Source: Notolepis coatsorum (Eukaryota > Chordata > Actinopteri > Aulopiformes > Paralepididae). Taken from it: a stretch of 64,000 nt of DNA. Below are positions 1 to 10,580 of this stretch, one piece after another. Made by a program: the position numbers and the translations under genes. The stretch spans positions 17,463,262-17,527,261 of the forward strand of contig OZ020601.1 in assembly GCA_963971535.1 (NCBI GenBank), in the 5' to 3' direction. The notes under the pieces are model-generated. The model saw only the letters and a list, made by a program, of their open reading frames with translations, had not been told where the DNA came from and did no database searches. Positions within the stretch are counted from its first letter, which is position 1. Every line of letters starts with the position of its first letter.

Positions 1-740
1 AGAACGACTACGCCGTAACAAATCATTAAAAAAATATACCGTTAACTGGAATATGTTGTGCCTTTACACATATGTTGGATTATGTAATTGGTTTGTCATG
101 ACAAACAAATTAAAAAATCGCGATTTACCCGCTGGCTACAACAACACTCAGTGACTGCATGTAGTCAGAGCCAGAGCTCAGCGATGCCGCTCGCGGCAGC
201 ACATTCTCGCCGCGGGCTTGTCCGCTGGAGCAAGCCAGAGACAGCCGGCGATGCGATATTTTATTTGTTTGTCATGACAAACCAATTACATAATCCAACA
301 TATGTGTAAAGGCACAACATATTCCAGTTAACGGTATCTTTTTTTAATGATTTGTTACGGCGCAATCAATACTTCCATGCATTCGGGACCTCCATGTTTT
401 GGGGGTATTCATCAGACAAATCGGATCCGGGGATTCGGCTCCCATCAGTCGGGCAAGAACTGCGGGTTTTCAGCCTCTCCCCTCTCTCCTGGAGCTTAAG
501 GGTATTCCTGCTTAGAGCTTAGTATTCCTGCCTCTGAGGAGGTGGCTACAACATCAACACACAGTGACTACATGCAGTCACTGTGTGTTGTTGTAGCCAG
601 CGGGTAAATCGTGATTTTTTTATTTGTTTGTCATGACAATTAAACCAATTACATAATCCAACATATGTGTAAAGGCACAACATATTCCAGTTAACGGTAT
701 ATTTTTTTAATGATTTGTTACGGCGTAGTCGTTCTATATG
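1..740. mobile_element. Composite foldback (inverted-repeat) element
   Basis: The first ~115 bases recur as their reverse complement at about 263-361 and again at about 627-736, where the sequence ends in the exact complement of the first bases (agaacgactacgccgtaac at 1-19). This gives one left arm and two right arms, so two related palindromic copies or a rearranged one are present. The middle part (120-250 and 540-600) is also partly inverted, around a block reading ctacaacaacac. No transposase is seen. It is probably a non-autonomous DNA element; the family is not identified, and the left end may continue outside the window. Confidence 0.6.
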
Positions 741-886
741 AATTGAAAATGGGGGACCCTGATGTAAACAAGACCAACGTCTTTCTCAGGTCTGCATCCC
801 CTTAACAATTGTGTGTATTGAGCCGTACTGTATTGTACCCATTCTGCAATCTGTTAAATAAAGTTTCCATTCATTCATTCATTCAG
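381..886 (+). mobile_element. Retro-insertion with 15-bp TSD and (ATTC)n tail
   Basis: The 15-mer tcaatacttccatgc occurs at 366-380 and again at 887-901, flanking this block like a target-site duplication. The block ends in an AATAAA-like signal near 857 followed by a short attc repeat, as in LINE or SINE 3' ends. Its last ~130 bases are related, in reverse orientation, to 48430-48575 and to 41255-41310. It also contains the third arm of the foldback at 1-740, so the history is composite. Confidence 0.5.
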
Positions 887-1020
887 TCAATACTTCCATG
901 CGGATAAATTGAGGAAGCGAGCGAGTCCGCGGCCGCTCGCTCTGCCGCGTGCGGCAGCGGCAGAGCGGTGGATAGGGGGGCGGGTCACGTGGGGGTCACG
1001 GCCAATCAGAGGAACCCGGA
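887..1020. other. GC- and CpG-rich block, unassigned
   Basis: A locally CpG-rich stretch in otherwise AT-rich DNA, with a NotI-like gcggccgc, a cacgtg E-box at about 987 and a CCAAT-type ggccaatca at about 1000. It could be a transposon promoter or a small CpG island. No downstream exon is recognisable. Confidence 0.3.
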
Positions 1021-1182
1021 AACCGAATTCCGTTGCGGAAAGGATACACGCAAACAGAACATACAGAATAGCAGGGTAAAAGGCCTGAGTCGCAACTAAT
1101 TGATTGTGATGCCTGACAGCTGTGAAGTTGAGGCTCCAACTCCAACACACCAGAGTCCAATCCTGCAATCAGCCACACTCAC

Positions 1183-1218
<36 letters not shown>

Positions 1219-1231
1219 CGAGAGAGACGAG
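1183..1231. repeat. (GA)n microsatellite
   Basis: Run of gagaga with a few interruptions (gcgagacgaga). Similar GA tracts occur at 16714-16750, 16809-16905 and 55111-55150. Confidence 0.9.
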
Positions 1232-1669
1232 AGGGCAGATGAGGGGATGACTATAATGGTCCATATTGTCTTGTTGATCAAATGTAAATTGACAGATTTA
1301 GTTGAAAACATGTGTTTTGTTCTCATAATTAGTAATTACCCACCAAATACCAGAGTTCCTCTGTTAGTAATGAATGTACCACCGTTTATGAACACAGGCT
1401 GGTAGCAGAGCACTTCCTTTCTAGAGGCCATTGAGACAGAATGTACTTTTTCTGCCTGAGACCAGTATTAGCCAATTCAGTCTCGCCCAGGAACCATTAG
1501 CTCTTTAAAGTGGACACATTATGTATCTGTGTATGTATATGAATTCATATGTATAATTGTACATGACTTCCTTGAATCTGTGGAACATTGTTAAAGGGTC
1601 ACTTCACCCAAAAAACAATGCCTGTTTATTTTGCACATGATCTCACACGTCCCAAATCTACAAAAAAAA

Positions 1670-1845
1670 CATCCTTTATGTATTAACATGCTGTTTGATG
1701 TGTCTTCATTTATGTAGTAACATGCTGTTTGATGTGTCTTCATTTATGTAGTAACATGCTGTTTGATGTGTCTTCATTTATGTAGTAACATGCTGTTTGA
1801 TGCATCTTCCTTTATGTAGTAACATGCTGTTTGATGTGTCATCTA
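1670..1845. repeat. 34-bp minisatellite, about 5 copies
   Basis: Repeats of a unit reading atgtagtaacatgctgtttg followed by atgtgtcttcattt. The flank at 1600-1660 (cacttcacccaaaaaacaa, ttattttgcacat) resembles 27620-27680, so the array grew inside a dispersed repeat. Confidence 0.85.
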
Positions 1846-2890
1846 TAGGCTTAGTAGATGAGATTAAGCTTGGTTGGTAAGAGTTGCATGTTGGGCAATT
1901 TGTGTAATTAGCATAATGAGCTAATTATTTGCCAAACAATGGAAATGGCTATAATCTAGCTTCTAGTTAATTTATAAAGGTAATCTAAGAGTCTATTTCC
2001 ATGTTTGTGATGTCCAGTGTAAGGGACCAAGCAGCCAGACAAGGAGGACACAGTGGTTTTGGCAAAAAATAAGGGTTTTATTTGACCCATTTCAAAAACA
2101 GCCAAAAAATAAGGATTTTATTTACCCATGCAAATACATAATTTAAATATAACATAAATGGTCCAAATAATATAGCAGGACAAAAACAGACCTGAACAGA
2201 ACGGAAGACAAAGACAAATGAGAACTCAAAACTATATATAGGCCCTGGCCAGATACATTAACTTAAGTGGGCTAATTGATCATTAATATTTTACTAAATA
2301 ATATCTTACAATTCTGATTAATCTAATAAACAATAAACACACAACACCACTACCAAACTGAACAACCAATAATCTTAATTAATAAGGAAATACATATAAG
2401 GAAACTAAATTACAATACAATAAACCCCCCCTGACATCATGGTTCGGTCCACCACCCCCATCCGGCTATTTAGAGTGGACCAGTCGCAGCTGCTCTGTTT
2501 GCTCATATATAATAATAAAGAATGGATATGATATCAGTACGCAAGTCTATGTGTCATGTGTCATTATGTGAAATAGAAATTGTGTATGTGCATCATGAAT
2601 GTAAACGTGTACAAACATTAAACTAAACAAACAATACGGTGAGGGAACAAGTTAACATGTGCGGGTGCGGTGGACAGACGTATCAGTCACATCCAGCAAT
2701 TCATCTTTTAGCACATTGCAACTTTTCCAAATCAGGAAATGGCTATATTTGCAATGACAATATATCTGTCAAGACCCGGTGTAACTGTTGGGACTTTGAG
2801 GCAGAGAAGCAGGCTGAGGCAGGTGGCAGGAAGAACAGATATTTATTGCGTGTTCAGTGTGGCTGGTGGTGGTCAGTAGGCTGGGTCTGT
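1846..2890. other. AT-rich intergenic DNA, nothing recognised
   Basis: No conserved ORF, terminal repeats or RNA gene were found. An approximate local duplication at about 2058-2125 repeats a phrase around aaaaaataagg..ttttattt. Confidence 0.6.
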
Positions 2891-3128
2891 GGCAGGAGGC
2901 AGGCAGGTAGACTGGAGGTCCTGGGCAGGAGGCAGGCAGGTAGACTGGAGGTCCTGGTCAGGAGACAGGCAGGTAGACTGGAGGTCCTGGTCAGGAGACA
3001 GGCAGGTAGACTGGAGGTCCTGGTCAGGAGACAGGAGGCAGGCAGGTAGACTGGAGGTCCTGGGCAGGAGGCAGGCAGACTGAGGGTCCTGGGCAGGATG
3101 CAGGCAGACTGAGGGTCCTGGGCAGGAG
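2891..3128. repeat. 33-bp minisatellite, about 7 units
   Basis: Unit core caggcaggtagactggaggt followed by cctgg(t/g)caggag, with a shorter variant at the right end. Since 33 is a multiple of 3, it keeps several reading frames open; the resulting repetitive peptides are not credible proteins. Confidence 0.9.
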
Positions 3129-3200
3129 ACATATTTTGACTTTTTGTCAACTTAGAAAAGTCTTCAAAAAGGAAGATACAGAGGGTACACACCAATAGCC

Positions 3201-3613
3201 GCCATGGTGGTGTAGTGGTTAACACTGTCGCCTCACAGCACGGTGGTGTAGAGGTTAACACTGTCTGTTGCCTCACAGCACGGTGGTGTAGTGGTTAACA
3301 CTGTCGCCTCACAGCATGGTGGTGTAGAGGTTAACACTGTCGCCTCACAGCATGGTGGTGTAGAGGTTAACACTGTCGCCTCACAGCACGGTGGTGTAGA
3401 GGTTAACACTGTCGCCTCACAGCATGGTGGTGTAGAGGTTAACACTGTCGCCTCACAGCACGGTGGTGTAGAGGTTAACACTGTCGCCTCACAGCACGGT
3501 GGTGTAGAGGTTAACACTGTCGCCTCACAGCACGGTGGTGTAGTGGTTAACACTGTCGCCTCACAGCACTGTGGTGTAGAGGTTAACTCTGTCGCCTCAC
3601 AGCACGGTGGTGT
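3201..3613. repeat. 36-bp minisatellite with tRNA/SINE-head-like unit, about 11 copies
   Basis: Each unit contains ggtggtgtag(a/t)ggttaacac followed by tgtcgcctcacagca. The phrase tggtgtagtggttaacac resembles the D-arm/A-box of tRNA-derived fish SINE heads. No B box accompanies it, so this is an amplified fragment rather than RNA genes. The array stops abruptly at the palindrome that starts near 3614. Confidence 0.85.
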
Positions 3614-5095
3614 CGACGTCCCACATATGGGACGTTTTTCGGACTTTTTGCAACCGGCACTTTGGCGACCCCTAGTGGTATTTTGTAATACAATATATAT
3701 ATCGAATTAAAGCCCCATTTGTTGCCTGTGGATAGCCCTTTCAGGTGACAAAATCCATTGAGCGGTTCTCGAGTTACATGCCGGTATTTGAGGCTTGTGC
3801 AAAGTACACGGTATTGCGCAAAATACCACTCCCGACTCAGGCTGAAGTAGTTCCGTCAATCTAGATCCAATCTCGAAAATGATTGTGGATCATTGTAGCC
3901 AATGAGTGTGGCTTTCCAATGATACCCCACATGGGGATCTAAATAAATAAAAAAAATAAAACACAAAAACAGGAAGCGCAAAACAGCTGGATGAATGGAA
4001 GTCTATGAGAAAACTGAGTTTTTCTTTGTACAGTTGACCAAAAGCCATACCACCTTCTGGGGAAATACTACCTCTGGACTACTAACTACTACAGAAAAAC
4101 TTGAGTAACAACTCAAGTTCAGACCTATGTAACTATTACGTTATCACTAAAAGTGAAATTTCTTTCTGGAATCAGAAACTTCAGAATGTCATCTTTCAAA
4201 AGAGACCAGGCGCATGCATGTGCTATAAGTATAAAGTATGTTGTTTTGGTTTGCAAAAAAAGTATGCAGTCCTCAAAAACAAAAACTAAAATGGCCAATT
4301 TTGGGGGCACTTACTAAGAACCTGTTAACCTGCAATGAGTCTCCTGGCCATTTTCGTTTTCGTTTTTGAGGACTGCATACTTTTTTTGCAAACCAAAACA
4401 ACATACTTTATACTTATAGCACATGAGCCTGGTCTCTTTTGAAAGATGACATTGATGTTTCTGATTCCAGAAAAAAATTCACTTTTAGTGCTAACGTAAT
4501 AGAGTAACATAGGTCTGAACTTGAGTTGTAAAAAAACTTGTTACTCAAGTTTTTCTGTAGTAGTTAGTAGTCCAGAGGTAGTATTTCCCCAGAAGGTGGT
4601 ATGGCTTACAAATCCAGACGGAGCCATAGCCTGAAGCCTGGATTTCATAAAGATCCATTCAGAAATGAGTGATTAGGAGTGATTTTGGTAAACTGTGTAC
4701 AAAGAAAAGCTCAGTTTTCTCATAGACTTCAATTCATTTGGCTTCCTGTTAAAGAATTTAGTTGTTCACCTAGATCCCTGATTCACACATCCCCACATGG
4801 GGTATCATTGGAAGTCACACTCATTGGCTACAACGATCCACAATCATTTTCGAGATCGGATCTAGATTGACGGAACTACTGCAGAGTCGGGAGTGGTATT
4901 TTGCACAAGCCTCAAATACCGGCATGTAACTCGAGAACAGCTGAACGGATCTTGTCGGATTTTATTGCTATCGACAGGCAACAAATAAGCCTTCAATTCG
5001 CTATATATATATTGTATTACAGAATATGCACACCCGAGCCACTAGGGGTCGCCAAAGTGCCGGTTGCAAAAAGTCCGAAAAACTTCCCATATGCA
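3614..5095. mobile_element. Giant palindromic (foldback) element, ~1.48 kb
   Basis: The left arm (about 3620-4310) is the reverse complement of the right arm (about 4315-5090), with the turn near 4312. Matching landmarks are tttttgcaaccggcacttt at 3646 against the complement at ~5060, ctcgagttacatgccggta at 3768 against ~4920, and ctggggaaatactacctctg at 4058 against ~4570. A related single-arm copy lies at 21115-21800, and older fragments lie near 23870-24430 and 39720-40135. No coding capacity is seen; probably a non-autonomous MITE family. Confidence 0.8.
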
Positions 5096-5096
5096 T

Positions 5097-5466
5097 TTTA
5101 CCAAACGGTTCGTGTTTCCGCATTCCCGTTTTGCGCTCTGATTGGCCACGCACGTTTCTGGTCATGTGACATGTGCGCCCAATCGCATGACGAGCAGTGT
5201 CTTAGCCCATTTCCGCGTCGAACAGCCTGCAAACGACCTAACGCCTTTCGCAGTTGGTTAAGGTTAGAGTTTGGAATCAGGGCTGGCGTTCTATCGCCAT
5301 GCTCTAAGACAAACTCTAACCTTAACCAACTTCGAAAGAGCGCCTAAGCTTAACCGTCCAAAGAACTTGCCGTCACACGATTGGGCGCACATGTCACATG
5401 ACCAGAAACGTCAAAAAAACATCAGTGGCCAATCAGATTCGCAAAACGCACGAACCGTTTGGTAAA
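5097..5466. mobile_element. Foldback MITE, ~370 bp
   Basis: Begins ttttaccaaacggttcgtg and ends with the complement cacgaaccgtttggtaaaa. Inner paired blocks include catgtgacatgtgcgcccaa against its complement at ~5385, and gttaaggttagagttt against ~5312. The turn is near 5290. It lies directly between the giant palindrome and the 18-bp array. Confidence 0.75.
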
Positions 5467-5475
5467 AGCAATGAG

Positions 5476-5701
5476 GCCTCCAGGCCACTGTTTCACCCAG
5501 GCCACTGTTTCACTTAGGCCACGGTTTCACCCAGGCCACGGTTTTACTCAGGCCACTGTTTCACCCAGGCCACCGTTTCACCCAGGCCACCGTTTCACTC
5601 AGGCCACTGTTTCACTCAGGCCACTGTTTCACTCAGGCCACTGTTTCACCCAGGCCACTGTTTCACTCAGGCCACTGTTTCACCCAGGCCACCGTTTCAC
5701 C
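5476..5701. repeat. 18-bp minisatellite, left part
   Basis: Tandem ggccac(c/t/g)gtttcac(c/t)cag. It continues at 6455-7535 beyond the inserted palindrome 5702-6454. The unit has no stop codon in several frames, which explains long ORFs here that are not genes. Confidence 0.95.
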
Positions 5702-6454
5702 TAGCCCCTTTCGTGACTTTCGGTTTGCAAGCCTGGGGCTTTTGTGACCGGAGTCACTTGCCCACACGCCCCGATTACCCAGTAGAGAAACGACCAAGCG
5801 CCATCAAGGGGCTCGCGGTGTGTCAAGAATACATCAGATCTGAATTTCAAAGATACCCAGCGTACAATATGGGTCTAACACAGCTTCACGATGGGGTCTG
5901 GAAGCTCGGAGTTGCCAATAAACAGTTTAAAACATTGTTGGGAAACACAAGTGCTACTCACAGCGAACTCTGGCAGCAAGATGGCGTCTTCTCCTTCTGC
6001 AACTTTCCTTGTCGCATGCCTGGTGCGTTTAGCAATCACTGCGCTCCCTATCGGTACCTGTTGGTCATTACCTATAGGCCATTACAGGGTAGAATCTGCT
6101 GAGCGCGTCTCCTGTGTATTGTTGTAATGACCAACAGGGACCGATAGGGAGTGCAGTGATCGCTGGACGCACCAGCCATTTTGCCAAGGTTCGCTCTGTG
6201 AGTACACTCGTTTTATGAAAATGATTTAAAATGTTTATCAGCAACTCCGAGCTTCCAGACCCCATCGTGAAGCTGTGTTAGACCCATATTGTACGCTGGG
6301 TATCTTTGAAATTCAGATCTGATGTATTCTTGACACACCGCGAGCCCCTTGATGACGCTTGGTCGTTTCTCTACTGGGTAATCGGGGCGTGTGGGCAAGT
6401 GACTCCGGTCACAAAAGCCCCAGGCTTGCAAACCGAAAGTCACGAAAGGGGCTA
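5702..6454. mobile_element. Long-TIR palindromic element with 9-bp TSD (Mutator-like?)
   Basis: A 753-bp insertion that starts tagcccctttcgtgac and ends gtcacgaaaggggcta. Its arms are inverted over roughly 240-300 bases each. The host array supplies the duplicated target cgtttcacc at 5693-5701 and 6455-6463. A 9-bp TSD with very long terminal inverted repeats fits non-autonomous Mutator-like elements; the superfamily is inferred, the boundaries are seen. No transposase is present. Confidence 0.8.
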
Positions 6455-7535
6455 CGTTTCACCCAGGCCACCGTTTCACCCAGGCCACCGTTTCACCCAG
6501 GCCACTGTTTCACCCAGGCCACCGTTTCACCCAGGCCACTGTTTCACCCAGGCCACCGTTTCACCCAGGCCACTGTTTCACCCAGGCCACCGTTTCACCC
6601 AGGCCACCGTTTCACTCAGGCCACGGTTTCACCCAGGCCACGGTTTCACCCAGGCCACCGTTTCACTCAGGCCACCGTTTCACTCAGGCCACGGTTTCAC
6701 CCAGGCCACTGTTTCACCCAGGCCACAGTTTCACTCAGGCCACCGTTTCACTCAGGCCACCGTTTCACTCAGGCCACCGTTTCACTCAGGCCACTGTTTC
6801 ACCCAGGCCACCGTTTCACCCAGGCCACCGTTTCACTCAGGCCACGGTTTCACCCAGGTCACGGTTTCACCCAGGCCACCGTTTCACTCAGGCCACCGTT
6901 TCACTCAGGCCACCGTTTCACTCAGGCCACCGTTTCACTCAGGCCACGGTTTCACCCAGGCCACCGTTTCACTCAGGCCACCGTTTCACTCAGGCCACCG
7001 TTTCACTCAGGCCACTGTTTCACTCAGGCCACTGTTTCACCCAGGCCACCGTTTCACTCAGGCCACCGTTTCACTCAGGCCACTGTTTCACCCAGGCCAC
7101 TGTTTCACCCAGGCCACCGTTTCACTCAGGCCACCGTTTCACTCAGGCCACTGTTTCACTCAGGCCACTGTTTCACTCAGGCCACTGTTTCACTCAGGCC
7201 ACCGTTTCACTCAGGCCACTGTTTCACTCAGGCCACTGTTTCACTCAGGCCACCGTTTCACTCAGGCCACTGTTTCACTCAGGCCACTGTTTCACTCAGG
7301 CCACCGTTTCACTCAGGCCACTGTTTCACTCAGGCCACTGTTTCACTCAGGCCACTGTTTCACTCAGGCAGGCCACTGTTTCACTCAGGCCACCGTTTCA
7401 CTCAGGCCACTGTTTCACTCAGGCCACTGTTTCACTCAGGCCACTGTTTCACTCAGGCCACTGTTTCACTCAGGCCACTGTTTCACTCAGGCAGGCCACT
7501 GTTTCACCCAGGCCACCGTTTCACCCAGGCCACTG
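6455..7535. repeat. 18-bp minisatellite, right part (~60 units)
   Basis: Same unit as 5476-5701. Copies differ mainly at the seventh base (c, t or g) and in ccc versus ctc, and variants cluster along the array as expected for slippage or gene conversion. Two units near 7369 and 7492 carry a 4-bp insertion (caggcagg). Confidence 0.95.
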
Positions 7536-8033
7536 TACTTTTGACAAACCAATAAAAGGATTTGAATGCAAGGAGGGTGTGTTGTGTTTTATAACAAGCG
7601 TATAGGTCACCACTGGTGAAAGGGTCCTTATTTATTACATTTATTTATATAATAAATTATAGAAATTATAAATGTATTTATTATAAATGGCATGGATTTA
7701 TGCAACTGCCATTGTGTTTCATCACACTGGCTAAGCATATAATCAAATTGTGTGCCAGAATTGGAGATAATAACTTGCAAGTTGAGCCAATAAAATACTA
7801 GAGCAAGTGTTGCTGGTGAAATGGTCAATATAGGTCCTTATGGCAAATCTGTTTTCCATTGTCACTGTGTTTCATCACAGTTGTCCAGTCTTAGATACGT
7901 ATCTAGCCGTTTCCCCGGACAGTAAACTGGAGGAAGAACATTGAGGTTGTATTGATGACTCAGTCAAGACTATTGTTTTTGAGGAAGCTTAGATACTTTG
8001 AAGCCAGCTGTGCTGATAAATGCAGTACTTGGG
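7536..8033. other. Unassigned AT-rich DNA
   Basis: No conserved ORF or terminal repeats. A phrase around tggtgaaa..ggtccttat is repeated at 7613 and 7814. Confidence 0.5.
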
Positions 8034-8607
8034 TTATTCAGTAGAAGTACCAGCTAACCTGTTATTCAGTAAAGTACCAGCTAACCTGTTATTCAGTAGA
8101 AGTACCAGCTAACCTGTTATTCAGTAAAGTACCAGCTAACCTGTTATTCAGTAAAGTACCAGCTAACCTGTTATTCAGTAGAAGTACCAGCTAACCTGTT
8201 ATTCAGTAAAGTACCAGCTAACCTGTTATTCAGTAAAGTACCAGCTAACCTGTTATTCAGTAAAGTACCAGCTAACCTGTTATTCAGTAAAGTACCAGCT
8301 AACCTGTTATTCAGTAAAGTACCAGCTAACCTGTTATTCAGTAAAGTACCAGCTAACCTGTTATTCAGTAAAGTACCAGCTAACCTGTTATTCAGTAAAG
8401 TACCAGATAACCTGTTATTCAGTAAAGTACCGGCTAACCTGTTATTCAGTAAAGTACCAGCTAACCTGTTATTCAGTAAAGTACCAGCTAACCTGTTATT
8501 CAGTAAAGTACCAGCTAACCTGTTATTCAGTAAAGTACCAGCTAACCTGTTATTCAGTAAAGTACCAGCTAACCTGTTATTCAGTAGAAGTACCAGCTAA
8601 CCTGTAA
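8034..8607. repeat. 27-28 bp minisatellite, about 20 copies
   Basis: Unit cagtaaagtaccagctaacc plus tgttatt. Some units read cagtagaagtaccag, one base longer. The array is very homogeneous. Confidence 0.95.
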
Positions 8608-9000
8608 TGCATTAGCTCACAAAACCACAGGTTTAGGTAATCAGTCTGTATTTTATTCACATTTTTGCATATTTTTTTTTATAAAAAAAACAAAAACATT
8701 TACAACTGAAATCACAGCCATATAAATTACAACAGCAAACACTATATATCTTAAATACATATATCCACCCATTCAACCAATAAAACAAACAATAACTGGT
8801 GAAATTCCCTTATACTTGCTTGCAGTCCGGTGCATTGAAATATACAGTGATGTCTGGGAGACACACATAGCCAAACACATCAATGTATCTAAAGGAAGGT
8901 ATCTCCATCCGTCTGTCCTTCTCATATATCTCCAGGACCCAAGAGAGTGCAGTGTGAAGTCGAGTGTACAGTATGAGTGGTTCTCTAGAACGCTGCACGT
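8608..9000. other. Unassigned AT-rich DNA
   Basis: No supported gene. Its end (ggttctctagaacgctgcac) is the first unit of the 33-bp repeat that resumes at 9533 after the hAT insertion. Confidence 0.5.
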
Positions 9001-9065
9001 TAGGGCTGGGCGATAATTCGAATGAATGATTTAGGACGATTATGAACATTTTAAATCGATTTTCA

Positions 9066-9104
<39 letters not shown>

Positions 9105-9532
9105 TTTTAAGTCACCTTTTATTTGACAAAAAGTGATGTTTGGTGAAAGTTCGATTTGCACTTTATTAATCCCAATAGGGAAATTCATTCTTATTTGATG
9201 ATCAAGAGGCACCTTTTATTTGTTTTAAGTGAAGTATGGTGAAAAAGCTAGTTAATGCACTATTAATCCAAATAGGGACATTCATCTTTGTTTGATCAAT
9301 AGTAACCTTATATATATATATATATATATATATAATACTTTTTTTTAAGTTAAGATTGGTGAAAGTTAGGTTTTCACTTCAATCCCAATAGGGACATTGA
9401 TCTTGGTTTGATACTTTTTTTGTGTCAAATAAAAACAACGTTTTTATTATTATTTTTTTTAGCTCTCAAGAGAAAAAAAAATCGATTAAAATAATCTGGG
9501 ATTTTATTTTTAGGCCATATCGCCCAGCCCTA
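9001..9532. mobile_element. hAT-type MITE (tagggctgggcgat family)
   Basis: Termini tagggctgggcgata and tatcgcccagcccta are inverted repeats. Flanks ctgcacgt (8993-9000) and ctgcacgc (9533-9540) match at 7 of 8, the 8-bp duplication typical of hAT. The interior is AT-rich with (TA)n tracts at 9072-9102 and 9305-9334. No transposase. Confidence 0.85.
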
Positions 9533-10027
9533 CTGCACGCAGACATACTGCGGTTCTCTAGAACGCTGCACGCAGACATACTGCGGTTCTCTAGAACGCT
9601 GCAAGCAGACATGCCACACCCCTCCGACAACGCTGCAAGCAGACATACCATGAAGCAGTGTGACATCACCATGATGGGTTGACAGAACTACATGAAGCAG
9701 TGTGACATCACCATGATGGGTTGACAGAACTACATGAAGCAGTGTGACATCATGAAGCAGTGTGACATCATGAAGCAGTGTGACACCATGATGGGGTGAC
9801 AAAACTACATGAAGCAGTGTGACATCATGAAGCAGTGTGACATCATGAAGCAGTGTGACAACACCATGATGGGGTGACAGAACTACATGAAGCAGTGACA
9901 TCAGGGTTGAGATCTACATGAAGCAGTGTGACATCATGAAGCAGTGACAACATGAAGCAGTGTGACATCATGAAGCAGTGTAACATGAAGCAGTGTGACA
10001 TCATGAAACAGTGTGACATCACCATGG
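9533..10027. repeat. Two adjacent minisatellites (33 bp, then 15-18 bp)
   Basis: 9533-9640 holds about 3 units of ctgc(a/g)..cagacatactgcgg plus ttctctagaacg. 9650-10027 holds many short units of catgaagcagtgtgacat mixed with caccatgatggggtgacag. No gene is indicated. Confidence 0.85.
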
Positions 10028-10044
10028 TTCTTTACAGGTTCAGC

Positions 10045-10400
10045 TTTCACACATGACAATGTTTAAATGAAACACTTATTTTATACAGACTGAACATGTC
10101 TCTCCCAATGATGTTTAAATGAAACACTGTTACTTTATACAGACCGTCTCTCCCAATGTTTAAATGAAACACTTACTTTATACAGACTGAACATGTCTCT
10201 CCCAATGATGTTTAAATGAAACACTGTTACTTTATACAGACTGTCTCTCCCAATGATGTTTAAATGAAACACTTACTTTATACAGACTGAACATGTCTCT
10301 CCCAATGATGTTTAAATGAAACACTTACTTTATACAGACTGAACATGTCTCTCACAATGATGTTTAAATGAAACACTGTTACTTTATACAGACTGATCAT
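10045..10400. repeat. ~45-54 bp minisatellite
   Basis: About 7 units built from aatgatgtttaaatgaaaca, cttactttatacagactg and aacatgtctctccc, with some units lacking the aacat part. Confidence 0.85.
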
Positions 10401-10580
10401 GTATCTCCCACTCTATTGATTGAACAATGATCCCTTTTCACATCGTTTGTCCATTTGCTTCCATTATTAGTAAGAACACATGATATAACTATTTCAAAGG
10501 CCCTGCTTGTGATTTTGAGAAGCGGTTTCAATCCGCACTTACAGCAGCGAGAAAACCTTCTAAATGACTTAAGATGGGGC

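Noticed and set aside
2639..3083. Arg/Gly/Leu repeat ORF
   Set aside because: Driven by the 33-bp minisatellite at 2891-3128.
3233..3710. Repeat proteins on both strands
   Set aside because: Frames of the 36-bp array 3201-3613, not conserved sequence.
6306..7555. Two overlapping ~400-residue open frames
   Set aside because: They are translations of the 18-bp minisatellite in two frames; a stop-free unit makes them open by chance. The start regions lie in the palindrome arm.
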